In this document: positions 12,261 to 25,385 of the stretch, piece after piece
How positions within the stretch are numbered: the first letter of the stretch is position 1
Layout: each line of letters starts with the position of its first letter
DNA from: Dryococelus australis
Taxonomy: Eukaryota; Arthropoda; Insecta; Phasmatodea; Phasmatidae
Direction: 5' to 3'
Assembly (NCBI GenBank): GCA_029891345.1
Contig: CM056994.1
Location: 138,902,457-138,966,456 of the forward strand
DNA length: 64,000 bases
Notes under the pieces: model-generated
Seen by the model: the letters and a program-made list of their open reading frames with translations, nothing else
What the model was told of the DNA's origin: nothing
Databases searched by the model: none
Program-made: the position numbers and the translations under genes

Positions 12261-13900
12261 TATCTCGATGTTGCGCAGGTTCGCCCAGCGGTTACCTCGC
12301 ACATTTCCAGTACGAGTATCTATATCCAACTTTCAAGTAATATAGCAATCAGAAACCCCTTCCTACCTTCTAAGCCACAACTATCAAAAGCTTGGTTTTA
12401 TTCCTGCCAAATTTATCTAATTAAATTTAAATATGCATAAATGATAATGCCTTTCCACGTACGCTAAAGCCAAATAATAACACTTACACTTCAAACTTGA
12501 CATTGCGTAGCATATTTTTTTATGCAGTGTGAAACGACATTTCACTGTGATTACAGAATACTTCACCCAGCCCGCTTCGTTTGGAAACAGTCGATTTTCA
12601 CCTGTCATCTTAAATTTTTATCAATGATAAATGGTTTCAATTTAATATTCCTTACTATGTTCGCTCTTTTTTAAACTAGGTAGGCTTAGTGCCTACATTG
12701 CCGTTTCACGAATCTTCTTTAATTATTTCCATTCGGGTTTTTGCTGAACAATTAATTTCTTGAGGTCCGGAACCCTTAAGCAAGCAGACGATCTATTGGA
12801 GGATAATTATACATTTAGAGGCACTTACTGAATGTTTCATTCATTATATTATTTAAAAGTAATATTCTCTGAAGCATCCGGGCAATTAAATGACTAGGCT
12901 TGCAAGCTGTGAGAAAGCATTAAGCTTCTCAAATAATGGATATGATTTTTATAGTATCCACGTAAAGGTATTTACAAGAACATACTTCTACGAAAACTTC
13001 CGTGAAGTGACGCTAAAAATATTATTCAGGGTATAGAAACACTATGTGCAAAACTTTTTTTCATTTTCACACGGCGTGTGTCGTATATGGGCCAAAAAAT
13101 TTCTTCACAAATATTTATTTAAAAATGTGCGTAGAATATTAGAGAGAGTACAATATATTTGAATTCATCCTCTCAAGCACGCGTCACTGAAACTCTAGTT
13201 GAGAACGTCGCGCCAACGAATTAATGGAACGAATGCCCAGTAATCTTACGTATTAACAGATATGATAAACTTGAATTTCTGATATGATATCAGGTGTAAA
13301 GTTTCTGATAATAGCTTGGACAACAGTGCTTTTGCTTGTCAGGATTATATTTTTAACTGCTGACAATATCTGCACGTGAACAATCTACACCAGTTTGGGT
13401 CAAGTTCTGTAACTGACCATTTGTGATAAACCCGAAAAAACTTATATGTGTTTTCTATATATCATAACGTTAGACAAGAAACGGCTGACGCATTATTAAC
13501 CACAAAAATAATGACTGTCGTTATTTATTTAAGTTTCAAGTAGAGACGACTACGTCTGAACTCGTAAATTAAAATAATTTTATGTAAAATATTACCCCAT
13601 TCTCTTTGGCTTTAAAGATTTCTTCTTAAAGAATAATGTAACTAATCATTTCCAAAGCGATAAAATTCTCAGTAGCACTTTTTGTTACAAAACTATACAG
13701 TAAAATTGTTATGCGTATAACCATTAGAACTTTCTATAGGATTTTAGAACATATGCAAAGTCGACAAATAATAATTGTCAAAACATATATAAATTAAATG
13801 TCCTAGTAAATAAAGAAGTAATTGTGATAGCCAGCAATCTTGTCCGACACTTAGTGTCAATCTTTAGATGAAACAAACTTCGGCATGCATGTTTATACAT
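12261..13900. other. No gene recognised
   Basis: AT-rich, with no coding motif or RNA gene seen. A short repeat, AAAAGCTTGGTTTTA, at about 12388 duplicates part of the fold-back right arm at about 12221. Confidence 0.45.
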
Positions 13901-13959
13901 ATATGCTATCTAGTACGAACACTAAAACAAGTAGGAAAGTGATGGTTGACGCGCAAGGG

Positions 13960-14100
13960 ATTGAGGAAGTGGAGCCGGAGCCGGGGAAGCCGCCATGTTG
14001 TTACGTCGTCCGTCTGCCATTTTTTATTAATATAACCTTGACCTTGAACTTTGACCTTTGATCTTGACCTTGATACCGGTGACCCTGACCCAAACCCAAA
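13960..14100. promoter_or_regulatory. GC-rich block with array of TGACCT half-sites
   Basis: A GC-rich stretch holds CCGCCATGTTGTTACGTCGT and GCCATTTTTTATT, both YY1-like. It is followed at about 14033-14097 by closely spaced TTGACCT, TTGAACT, TTGATCT, TGACCCT and TGACCC. TGACCT is the complement of the nuclear-receptor half-site AGGTCA. I see the repeat; a regulatory role is inference, and a simple minisatellite could look the same. Confidence 0.35.
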
Positions 14101-14475
14101 CGAAATAATCCAGAACAAAACATTCAATAAAAAAGATAATAATTATTAAAAAGAATACTATAAAATAAATAACAATTAACATAATTAATAAAAAATATTA
14201 TTTAAAGTTTATTAAATATTTGAAAATAAAATTAACATTTATTTAATCATTTAACAAAGAATAACAAAATTTTCCAGTAAATTTTCCTAACAATTACCTA
14301 TTTAAAATTACCCTTTTTTCCTTTAAAATTGCTTTTCCCCTAAATCGTTCTAAAAATAATTCGAAAAATATTAAAACACATGTTAAAATTATTTAAAACG
14401 TATACTTTCGAGGTCTACATTAATTTGAAGATACCCATCAGAAAACTTGTTGAATTTTGAAAATATCCGCAGAAG

Positions 14476-14645
14476 TTAGAACTATCATAACTTTGAACTG
14501 TCGTAACTTAAAAATCTATAACGTAGAATTGTCATAACTTAGAAATACACATCCTAGAACTGTTAGAAACATACAATTTAGAAATATAATTTAGAAACAC
14601 ACAACTTACAAACACACAATGCAGAACATCATAACTTAGAAGGTG
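14476..14645. repeat. Minisatellite, ~18-22 bp unit
   Basis: Imperfect repeats of the type AACTTAGAACTGTCATAACT recur along this stretch, with variants such as CATAACTTAGAAATACACA and TTAGAAACACACAACTTA. The unit length drifts. No coding potential. Confidence 0.6.
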
Positions 14646-16506
14646 GGAAGTGAAAGTATTATATATATATATATTTTTGAAGTGATTGTAGTAGGGATTT
14701 TTTCTTATGCATTATCCTCGCATTCAGTTCTGCACTCTAACGAGAGCATTTTTACTTTTACAATTATTTGCATATGTATTGTATAGATGGCGCTGTAGAG
14801 CATGAATGGAACAGAAACCATTAGGCGAATTTTCTCTGTTGTATTGGCAACAAGCTGTTCACTGGCGTTTCTGACAGTTTACTTTCACAAATCAGCGCAA
14901 AAGTGCACTTTATTAACAGACGGCCGACTTTGGGCGGCAACTTCTAAAACTGTGTAATTACTCAAGCTCGGTCAAAAAAAGAAACGGAATGTACAGACAT
15001 TGTAAGCTATTTGTATGTAGACGCGGATATTCTTCAATACATTTTTGCCGTTATACCGATACTGGAAAGAAGTAATCGTTTTAGACTTCAGGTACACAAT
15101 TAATTTAATGACAATAATAAATAAATTATGCACAACAAAAAAAAACACTAAGCACTGAAACATTGCACTGGAACATTGAACTATACGAAAATAAACACGA
15201 ACACAGAAGCAAATAAAAATAGCTTCACATTATCAAACCGAATTACATACTTTCTGACTAATGTAACCAAATGTGGTACACAGTAACAAACTGTTTGCAG
15301 AGCGTTTACAAATAGCAGAGTAACCACGAGTACCAATCCACTGATTTAACATTATTTGCTATCGAAAACCGCGAAAATTCGCGGAACAAACATGTGAATA
15401 TAATGACAGAATTTATGATATTCGAATTCCTTATCTGATACACAATTTCAAGTTTGTAGGAAATGTAATGCAAACCAATGAACGTGCTTTGAATATAACT
15501 TTCCTAATAAATGATCGGAATTTTTTTATCATATTTATTTTAATGCTATGGGGGTGAGTTACAAGTATAGACCATTATGATGGTGGTTAGTCGCACTAGA
15601 TGTTACCACGAGCATGGTGAGTTTAGGCAAAAGTTTCCTGTATTGCCTGCAAGAAGATATATGAATTGTACATGTATAGGGTTAAATTTTTACAAAAACT
15701 GGATATTTTTTCGTATCCTTTGCTGGTGTTGGTACAGGGAGGGAGGGAGAATTGAATCTTGATCTGCAGGCTCCTCCCGGCTGAATAAATAACTGTGGTT
15801 TCAATGGGATTTTGCTTGCAAGAATTTGGATGAAAATGTTCTGCATTTAGGCTCTCAGCCTGAGTTTAGAATTATTCTCTTAATGAATTTAAATACCGCT
15901 TATGAGCTCAGAAATTCACCGAATACTGTTTTCTTTTTCTCTCATTTCATTGACGGCTATAAAAGTGTAACTTGTACCTACACATCTTGCTTTTGGAAGC
16001 CAAAAGTCGTTTTATTGACTAATGGTCGATGAATAAAACCAACTTGCTACACGCATAAAATTATTTTTTGAGTACTAAAGTTTATATTGATAAATCCAAA
16101 TAAAACAAATAATTTTTACAAACAATTTTTAAACATGTAAGATTTTATTCATAAATTTGTTAAACAGATGCGAAATTGGTACGCCATCATAAAGAAAGGT
16201 ATGAATTATTATTATTTAATATATAAAACTGCCCTATCAAAAACAGCAGCTGTACTCAAAAAATAAAACTAACATAATTGATCACAAAATTTTGTTTAAA
16301 AATGCATGTTTATATAACGTAGCTATTATTATCCGTTTATAGTAAGCGAAATGGAATATGCATTTAAAACAATATGAATCATGAGTTAATTTAATAATAA
16401 TTTCCATTGCGAATAATATTATTTTAAGTTAAATGTGTCTTCCCTTGCTTATCATTATCCGACTGGCATATACATATTACTCTTACAACTTACGTTTGTT
16501 ACCGAG
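14646..16506. other. No gene recognised; one perfect hairpin
   Basis: No coding or RNA gene signal. A perfect hairpin CCGCGAAAATTCGCGG lies at 15369-15384. The less AT-rich part around 14760-14930 has no recognised motif. Confidence 0.45.
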
Positions 16507-16560
16507 GGAGTGGAGTGGAGAGATTTGAGCCGCTCTTAACAGCCTGCGAGGTGTTACGAG
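16507..16560 (-). repeat. SINE 3' tail fragment
   Basis: GAGTGGAGAGATTTGAGCCG followed by CTCTTAACAGCCTGCGAGGTG is the reverse complement of the tail at 6513-6569 and matches 45575-45625. It includes the conserved stem arm CTCTTAA. Divergence is moderate and no target duplication was found. Confidence 0.6.
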
Positions 16561-17882
16561 TCGAACAGTACAGGGGGTGTAAATGAAGGTCGTTTAACTG
16601 AGTAGTGTGAACTCACTGGTAACTGTTTAGTCAGCTACATACGTTTTTGTATAAAAAAGAAACATCAAAGATAGGTATTGAAGAAACATTTGGAAATTAA
16701 CAAATTCTCTCAAATTAAACATCCATTGCAAACCCATTAAAATATATTACGTATTACGATAAAAGAAACTATGTTCCCACAACAGTTGTGTGAAAGTCTC
16801 CTCCTTTGCTTTGTGGTGCTCTACGGCGCATATTATGTCGTGTATCAGTAACAAACTATAGTTGGCTGTTGAATTTTGAGGGCAACGTCACCTACATAAA
16901 AAAACCACTTTCGCGCAGTAAATCATTGGTGCTCCACTTTACTTCCAGAAATGTAATGTTTGCCTGCCTTTATCTCACTGGATTCTAGTTTTTGGTTAGA
17001 CATGCACATCTATACTTCCACTTTGTCTGTGATTAATTCAAAATTTTAAGATTCCTTTACGAGATGGAAGTTAGAAATGATACACAGATTTCCCCTTATG
17101 GTTGTTCAAAGCCGAAAGTCGGTTCACTGCGAGATTCGCTCTTGTTTGCCACCTTTACTACTCCCGACGACGCCCGATCTGGTCTTCTTCTTCCGTGGAA
17201 ACCCGACCTATACGGCCAACTTGTTAGGAGCGAGAGTACAATTAATATAATAAAAATGCTGCGGGCTATGTGCTCTCGCTAGCCGCCCTTGCCATTTCAG
17301 TGCGCCTCTCAACCAGCGAATAATATAATCAAAAAAACTACGCGGGTGTTGCACCCTCAGGAGACGCACCAAGCCTTTCAGGGTAACTCTCAGGTAGCGA
17401 ATGTCAGAAACGCAACCGAATTCCTAAGACTGTCTTCAAGACGAGGGAAAATTTCCTGGCCAATGGCCGATTTTAACATTGAAGTTCATTGCTTTATCCG
17501 AGATTATGTCCGAAATTTATCTAATATCTTCACTGAATACTGTTGCACGATCCGAGTTTAGAGGATGACTGAATATGGGGATGAACTTCATTTTGACCTG
17601 TCGAATATGGTGGTTCAAAGACTTGATTCGAGATCAGAGTAGTGTCTAAGTTAAGCTTCATAGTATTTATATTAATTAAATTCTGATAAGTTTGTTTACT
17701 GTTGTAAAATATAAATTGAGACACATATAATAACAAAGGCTTAAAATCATACACATTTATTTAATTTAAAATAAATATTGATATTTTGTTAAGATATAAA
17801 AGTGAATCTCACGTCGAAATTTTTGCTTGTGAAAGACCAGACTTCACCGACAAATGTAGATTTAAAATACACCGACAGAGAG

Positions 17883-17924
<42 letters not shown>

Positions 17925-18400
17925 GAATATTCAGTAAAATAAGTACAATACTTTACTTAAAACAAATAATACATCGCAGCATCTAATTTTCTCCCCATTA
18001 ACTTCTTCAGAGTATTGGTATTAAAATAACGAAGCGAGTGTTTGTAATGCTAGTTGACTGGTAAATACAAAACTGCATTGAAAACAGTCATGTACAAAGT
18101 GTGCAAAAATGTTCTTTTTCCCTTATATATAATATCTCCCAATAGATAACCCACCTAACCCCAACACAGCTACAGTGAAATGCATGCACATATAAAAACA
18201 AAGTGCTCGTCGGATTTTCAATATAATCTCGTCACTGAACTCGTCGCTTAATTACATGTTATGCTATTGGAAGAAATGAGTACATTCCCATAAAAAAAAC
18301 TAAAGTTGATGCCGATCTCAGTAATTAATTACATTTCGGAACAGGCATAGGCGGAGTTTTATGATCCCGTAGTGCCATTTATGGATTCAAAATCAAATTT
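16561..18400. other. No gene recognised; less AT-rich patch and poly(T)
   Basis: The patch 17050-17450 is clearly richer in G+C than its surroundings and has two medium open frames (17064-17282 and 17289-17561). Neither contains a motif I know. A run of about 34 T lies at 17886-17919, possibly the complement of a retroposon A-tail, but no retroposon body could be identified beside it. Confidence 0.4.
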
Positions 18401-19772
18401 TCGAAGCTAATTAATGTGAAGATCTTAGCTGAATAATGATGTATACAATATGAAGTTGATGATAGAATATAAAATATTTTAAGGTTTTAATAAAATACAG
18501 TAATTAAAAATCATATTGATATAAACATTTATAATTTAAAATATTTTAAGTTTATAAATATTCATTATAGTATAACTTATTTTATGTTTATGAACTATGA
18601 TGAAATGGATTACTTATAAACTGCTCTTATTGTTATATTTGGCTCAAAAACAATGTTTTGATTACATTAATAATTTGTTGACGAACCTTTGGTATTATTT
18701 TAGAAAAATTTATAATCAAAGGATTTATTATATTTATTTCTAAACAAGCATCGAAAATGAAAATATAAACAAATTCGATAGTTCTGATAAAGAAGTTATC
18801 TTAGAAATGAAGAAAATTTAAATTTTTTATAATATATTAATTTCAATAAATGAAAATGTCACTCGAAATTTAGAATCTTGAATTATTAACTCTAAAGTTA
18901 TGTAATGTGAAACATTTATTAATGAAAATATTGCTAATTTCCAAATTTTCTAAAAATTAATACAAAAAGTAAATTTATTAAATTTGCACATTTTAAATAG
19001 GTTTTTGAGTTATATTGTAACAATTGTTAAGATTATGAATATACCCAAGAATATGGTACAAATCATTATTTAACTTAAAATTTTTTTAATTGTTATTGGT
19101 TGTTTATTATTGTTAAAAAAAAACATTTTTATTTCATATGTTATACACTAATATATATTATTTTATAATAGTATATTTCAAATGTCGCAGTGTCCTTAAA
19201 ATACTGTGTCAAATTTATTTTCTAAAATTATATGTTTATCATTTTCATGTTTCAAAGCTATTTTATTCATTTGAACTTTATATACCTCATGTTAGAAAAA
19301 TCATATATAAATAATATTCCTAAATATTTAATTTTTTCGAAATATATTTTTACTAGTCATTAAATATTATTTTAATTTTAACAACTAACATTTAAACTCC
19401 TTTTTACTTGTCTACTTACTAAACAAAAACTTAACATACAATTGTTATTAATTCTAATCAACTTATTCAGTCATAACGACAGTATTCATTCATATTTCAT
19501 CTTAGCTATTATTTTTTGTACCTTTGTGGCATATTCGATATATTATCATTCAAATAAAAACTAATAAGAAATACATTATTTACTTTTTAACATCTAGTTA
19601 AAAATTTACAATTTTAATATTATATAATAAAATCACTATCATAGAAGCACAGCTAAACATTTTATTTTCATAAATTTTTAATAATCGTTGTATATATATA
19701 TTTTTCTAAACACAGTTTCAGTGTTATAGTGTAAATCATATTTTTCTTTATTTTAAGATGGTATTTATGATT
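18401..19772. other. Extremely AT-rich tract
   Basis: About 1.4 kb of DNA is dominated by short A/T words, with very few G or C residues and stops in all frames. No gene or repeat unit is visible. It directly abuts the left inverted repeat of transposon A. Confidence 0.55.
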
Positions 19773-19919
19773 CTGGCTTCTACAATTGCTATTTGTTATA
19801 TTATTTCCTTTTCAACGATGTATTAGTCATTATCCTGTGATGGACTCTTGATGAAATACGGCTGCCTAATCATTGGCGCGAGTCGTCTAGTCACTGAGGC
19901 TCCTCGCCAAGTGCAACTG
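19773..19919 (+). repeat. Left terminal inverted repeat of transposon A
   Basis: Pairs with 26062-26212. Matching blocks include TCATTATCCTGTGATGGACT against TCATTATTCTGTGATGGACT, TGATGAAATACGGCTGCC against TGATGAGATACGGCCGCC, and CAATCATTGG-like and CGTCGTCTAGTCAC-like blocks. Identity by eye is roughly three quarters or better. Confidence 0.8.
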
Positions 19920-20100
19920 CGAGCCGACTGAATCTAGATAAGTATAAGCCAGTTATAATTTCCCATTAACATATGTATAATTTCAGTCTACTCTTCGATT
20001 TTGCATTATAAACAAAGGAAAGAGAAGGCAATTTAGTGATTTTTTTTATAAATTACAAATCGATATTTATAAAGGAGCCTCCTCAGGATCATCTTCGTAA

Positions 20101-20692
20101 TCACTTCCGTGAGAATCTTGAATTTTTTATATTCATGCAACTTCCTCCTTTACACTGTCCACACATTGTCGAGTAGGCCAATCCAGCACGCCTGCATTCA
20201 CATCTGTAGCCACAGTCTGTCTTACAGCCACAGAAAACCAGGCGCAACAAAGACTCTGGTGCTGGTGCCCGGCTAGTCAGTATTGGAACCAAGAATCCTC
20301 CAAGCAGTTTCCACCCCTCGTAAACTGGACTTAGGGATATGTTATCGCACCTCTGCTAAACCTAAGGAAAAGAACAAGTTTTTGTTATTTACTGTTTCGA
20401 TATTATATGTGTACATTTTGACTCTCAGTGTAGACTTGAAACAACATATTTGATAATATGCCCGCAGTGAATGTTCGGCACATATTGCACTTGTTAATGG
20501 CGATGTCGCTAGTTCAAAAGCCGCCGTCATAGGCTGCTTAGCGATGGAGAGTGTATACTGGATTACTCTGAGTTCATCCAAACTGTTGACATTTATCATA
20601 CAGCATAGAGCTATGACGAACTTCTCTCCAGCAGCACAAACCTCCTCTTTCGTAGACTCTGGACTGTTGAACACTTTAGTGTCATTTCTCAT
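20101..20692 (-). pseudogene. C-terminal region with Cys-rich (CXC-like) module
   Basis: The 5' part of this stretch (20692-20342) encodes STKEEVCAAGEKFVIALCCM and ATSPLTSAICAEHSLRAYYQ, recurring blocks of the family. The last part (20292-20101) encodes APAPESLLRLVFCGCKTDCG followed by a run of regularly spaced cysteines (CxCRRAGL, CGQCKGGSC). In the family this is a compact zinc-binding tail. Stops separate the two parts here. Confidence 0.65.
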
Positions 20693-20818
20693 GTCAGGTC
20701 CCTAGAGAATTTCCTATACTTTCTTTTACCTTTGCCAAGGAAAGCAGATGTGCCACATCCAGTAACTGCATGACAGAAAATTTACGCTATCTTTGCTAAC
20801 CCCGATCTTTTCTTGAAT

Positions 20819-21328
20819 TTACCTTACATTATACACTTTGTTACATTTTGTATTCGTACCTGGACTAAGGACTCTTAATTCCATGTCATAAGTGGCGCGG
20901 GCTAGTATCATGACTGCAATGTCTGTGTCAGAGGCAACGATTGTGACATTGTTTTCCGCAGAAGCCAGCTCAAGTGCTTTTTTCACAATCAGAGTATTGG
21001 CATCGCCCTCAGAATTACACACTTCGATTCTTGCTGTTTCAAAATGGTGGGACAACAAGGTTATCAGTCGTCCGTTAATGTGATGGTTGCTTAGGATATC
21101 TGCTTGTGTTGTGCTCGCATATGTGTTCATGTCAAACATAATTTCAGCAGATGTCCTTTTAGAAGCACGTCGAAAATGTTCTTGTGATTTTGGAGAATGA
21201 ACATTGTAGCAATCAAATACAACAGTCACCGATACTCTATGATGCTTCTGCACAAATTCTAAGTATGAATCCGCTATTTGGCCATAATGCAGGATATGGC
21301 TAAACCAGAGCATGAAGCAGATGTCCAC
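20819..21328 (-). pseudogene. XPG/PIN-like nuclease domain of transposon A gene
   Basis: This is the longest open part of the gene. VVFDCYNVHSPKSQEHFRR supplies a first acidic residue; SEGDANTLIVKKALELA and VTIVASDTDIAVMIL supply further Asp residues in the order and spacing of XPG/PIN I-region motifs (E-x-DA..., then SDTD). The next exon, at about 20730-20768, reads TGCGTSAFLGK, matching the family's usual TGCDTTSAFxGKGK. The fold assignment is inference from these motifs. This region has kept its acidic residues better than the rest of the gene. Confidence 0.65.
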
Positions 21329-24300
21329 AACCGATTACTATTCTTCTTGGGTTGTTTGTGGAGTTTTCCTCTGGTGTGGTGTAGGAGAACAACTCCAAGA
21401 AAACTGATTTGACTGTATTATACATTGCAACTTAATCAAAAACAGCTGGAGGTCTTGGAGAAAGTTCGTAACTGGGACAGTGTTTGAGGTCATTCTCAGT
21501 CTTCATTACATAAACTATCCGCATAAAGAGCTGGTGAGAATTTACAACTACAACATCATCTAGAATCAAGATGCTTCGAGCCACTGCTGAGAGAGGTTTG
21601 ACTCTATTCTTCTGCGTAAGTTTCACTTCACCAAAATTTGAGCCTATTATACATTTCATAGCACCCAAACCAAAATATTCTGCTTGATCACAATTAATAC
21701 TATCATCTCCGACAACACCGGATGCAATTGATTGCAAGCAGTCAACATCCCAAGGTATGGGTTCCTTAAACAATGTCAGTAGGACAGCAATAATGCGAGC
21801 ATCTCTGGTTCTGCGGGAATCCCTTAACTCAACATGCTGCTCAGATAATTCAGCTTTGATGTCAGGAAGATCCTCTAAGGCATTTCACAACTTCAGGCAT
21901 ACTAGAAAAGCAGCTACAAAATATGCAAGTGTACTTTCTGTGATTCCACGCGCTCTTGTAAGTCCCCTTTAGTTTTCAGAGCATGCATAAGATCCTGCTC
22001 TATTTACAAGTCTGTCCATACTCCTCCCCAGAACTCGTTCTTCCTCCGCACAGTGAAGAAACCTTCTAAGATAAATTTGTTGTACTCATGTGGTGGCATT
22101 TGAGATGGTAGTTCCTCCATCTTCCAGAGATCTAGGAAGCTGATTTTGCATAGTGAATGTGTCCAGCAGCATGCAGGTACGGCAACACTGGCCACACACA
22201 CTAAATATGAAGTTCCCAATCACAAGACATTTCAGCTATCATAAAGATGTGCAATATGTCCACCTGCCGGAAGTACTGGACCCATAACTTGCCAGTACGA
22301 CTTTGTTCAGACAATGCTGTGCACTTTCTCTCAAATGATGCTAGAAAACTCACTAGCACAGGTGACTCCAAAGCATCTGGAATAATTTTCTCAATGGTTG
22401 AAACCTCATGAAAGAGTTTGTGTAGTTCTTCTTGATACACCCCAAACAAGTTTTCCATTCCTAATATCATCGTAATCAAGGCTTGGGAAGTTAACATGTA
22501 TGCTCGCACAGTTCTAGAAAATGCATGGCCCGAAATTATGTGTGTTACTGAAGCGATTTGATGGATCTAAATGTATTTATGGAGCTACCTAAATTACAGT
22601 GACTCTACAACTAATTTCCTCTGTGTGTATACAGCTTCGCATAAAACCATTCCAGGGTGGTGCTGAAGACTCTTCTAACCATATAGCAGAGGACAAAAGT
22701 ACATCTGCTGCAATAGAATTTTTGACAGACCGAGCTGTAGCATCAGAGACAGTGGCTATCTCGCGAATGTTAATGCCTTTGAGTTCTGGCAATGCTGACT
22801 TTTTGTAACAATTAACTTGAAGTTTGCCTCTGGCGGCTATGGTGTCTGCTGATGGTGGATGAAGCAGTCTGTTGACTGTCATTGATTATTGGTTTTGGGC
22901 TGGGGTAATAAATCCGGCACTGCCCACTGAGTGAAATGTGCAATGTCCTGTAAGGGTTCCGGTATTAAAATCAGTGTTGTCAAAGCATATTAGATATATC
23001 CTTTCTTGCTTCCACCTGTATTGGCTCCGTCGTGCTCCCTAGCCAAAAATTCATTTCTGCACGGAAAATATATAAAATACCATAGCAAAGCTAATAAGTT
23101 AGGAACAACAAATATATTGGAATTAAGAGTGCTCTTACAAAGGTAGAGAGAAGGAATTGATGGATAAGGAGTGATGATACGAATTTATTTGTAATAGAAA
23201 TGGATTAATACAATGCCTTACCTTTGAAACTCCTTGTAGCTTGCAGAGAATGAAAGACTGCTGAGAATATATCTACTAGCTGTCTCGATGCACGTTTCCG
23301 GTGAATATATACACCAATGCCCAGAGGTGTAGGAGATGTATAAGACATGCAGATATTATAGCTTCTTCGATTGCTGTGTTCTGTTTCTCGATGACTTCAC
23401 CTTGAATTACTCTGTTCAAAAATGTCTTCAATGTTTAAGGCAGCTGTTCTGAATCTAGAGACTCCATGGCAGGGAAAATTTTGGTGTCGAATACTAGTGA
23501 TCGAATATCTCGTTTGATTATATCTGCTGCTGCCTCTACAATGCGAATATTCTTCTATTCTTCCATGTTATTCTTGTCGAAGTACCATTTGTCATGCAGA
23601 ATACTTCTCACTTCCCTTCAAGTTTACAAAGGAAGATTTTCCTTATAGTTCAGTTATAAAAACACTATTCCCATACTGTGCATTTAGTTTCACCTTCAGA
23701 TATTTGGCAGTACTAACGGAATCATTAGGATTATTTGTATTGAAGTTTTACATAGAGTCTACGAGGTCACTTATAAGAAGTTGTGAATCTTCAGCACTAT
23801 CCATATACGCCTACAGCTTTGTAAACGCGAAAGTTCTGCACTCATCTTCAGGCCACCCTCTTCCTCGAAAAAAAGGTTTTATTGTCTTTCAGACTTTGCA
23901 GTGTTCCTAAAATAGACATAATAAGCACTCATTAATAAAAATAATTTTGTAACATTTATTATACTCCTGTACATTACATTATGCTAACAGAATTACTGCC
24001 AGTGAATTAGCTGGAAGCTTACCTGTATATGCAAATAGTAATCGATATTGGTTGTTGTATTTAGCCTCAGCAGCCACGAGGTCAGCTATATTTACAGCCC
24101 GATCATGGACGATCTCGCCCCACGCATCCCCCCGTTCAAGTGCTCAAGCAATAACACTACCCTTAAACGGCAGTGTGATAACTTCCTATATAGTTTTTCT
24201 GAACTTTACTTCCTTTTTGGTTTCCTTCCGAACAGAAGCTTCTTCTCCACAATAAAGGCAGTCCTCCTTTATACTGAAGACATCTACAGAGGAACGAAGG

Positions 24301-24635
24301 CTCCGTTTTGTACCAAGATCGGGATCTTCAGATTTCTTTTCACTACTAAGATCTTTCTTTATTGTACTGAGTCCTGTGTTGTCTTTCTTGGGACAGAAAT
24401 TAGGGAATGTTGTGAATGAGATTATTTCAGTCCCATTCAGCTTTGTCAACAACATTAAGTTTCAGTATAAACCAAATCAAACTTTCACTAGCTTCTAAAC
24501 TTCTAAGCAAACACACATTACCAAATAAATTAACGGATTCATTTTGTAGACGTATGTAGAATATCTGTTTCACCTATCTTAAATGTAAGGTCAATGTGTT
24601 TTACCTACAATTTTTTAAATTTCGTGATAAACGCA

Positions 24636-24745
24636 GGGGCTGCGGTGGTCAAGCGGTCAGATCGCTTATTTTCCACAAAGGCGATCAGGGTTCGATCCCG
24701 GTCGGGGCCACCCCGTGTTGGAAGATGTCGCTGGTCAGACTGATT
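24636..24745 (+). repeat. tRNA-derived SINE (family 2)
   Basis: An A-box-like TGGTCAAGCGG (24646-24656) and B-box GGTTCGATCCC (24689-24699) are followed by GGTCGGGGCCACCCCGTG. The 5' and 3' acceptor halves do not pair and no 3' processing context is present, so it is a SINE rather than a tRNA gene. It sits inside transposon A, upstream of its gene. Confidence 0.7.
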
Positions 24746-25385
24746 TCTTCTTGTTTTTGATTATTATTTTAAGGGTTAAGGATTTTGTATTTTCGAATTT
24801 TATGGTAACATGCACATTCAAATGTATTTATGAGACAAAATATATTACATTTCAAAAAAAAAAAAAACATTTCTACTTCTTTACAAAAAAAGTCATTCAA
24901 CATGCATATATGCCACTAAGAGTGTTATTATGGTTATTGAAATACTAAATCAATAATACTGTTTATGAATGGTGGAACAAACAAAAGAAATGTGCTTCCT
25001 ATCAAGATAAAAAATTCGATAAAGCTCGCAAACACAATGCTCATTCGAAAATAATATAAAATGGGTTTATTTAGATGTTATAAAATCGCACGCAAATTTT
25101 ATTCAATCATAATTTTGATTCAAATGAAAACAGTTCATTACACACAAAAATGAGTTGCGTAAAAATATGCAGGAAAAGGTTAATCTAAATAAAGTAGGTT
25201 TAAAAACATTTGTTTTAATTTACACTGTAAATGTTATTTAGTTCGGCTGTATAGAAGAAGCAAATACAGAACATTGTTGAAATTATTAATGGTGTTTACA
25301 AATTAGTATTATTGTATTGTTAGAATTCTTTTGCATATCTCGCAGCTGTATTTTATGCAATAATTAAAACTTTGAAATCACTTTA

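Larger units (their letters stand above)
20041..24455 (-). pseudogene. Transposon A gene: multidomain XPG/PIN-like nuclease protein, decayed
   Basis: Read on the minus strand, N to C. A Cys-pair segment (CLYCGEE, about 24250) is followed by RAVNIADLVAAEAKYNNQYR. Then comes IVEAAADIIKRDIRSLVFDT (about 23550) and TPLGIGVYIHRKRASRQLVD (about 23290). The signature DNTDFNTGTLTGHCTFH is at about 22950 and APPWNGFM at about 22650. KLWVQYFRQVDILHIFMIAE (about 22290) and FFTVRRKNEFWGGVWTDL (about 22030) lead to the nuclease domain. Candidate introns with good GT/AG ends are 23907-24022, 23057-23221 and around 20725-20830. The segment expected after WNGFM is missing, and several stops and frameshifts occur. 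It belongs to a large uncharacterised animal family; the function in living copies is presumably transposition. Confidence 0.75.

Noticed and set aside
24636-24710. tRNA gene
   Set aside because: A- and B-box are good, but the acceptor halves do not pair and a SINE-like body follows; treated as a SINE.
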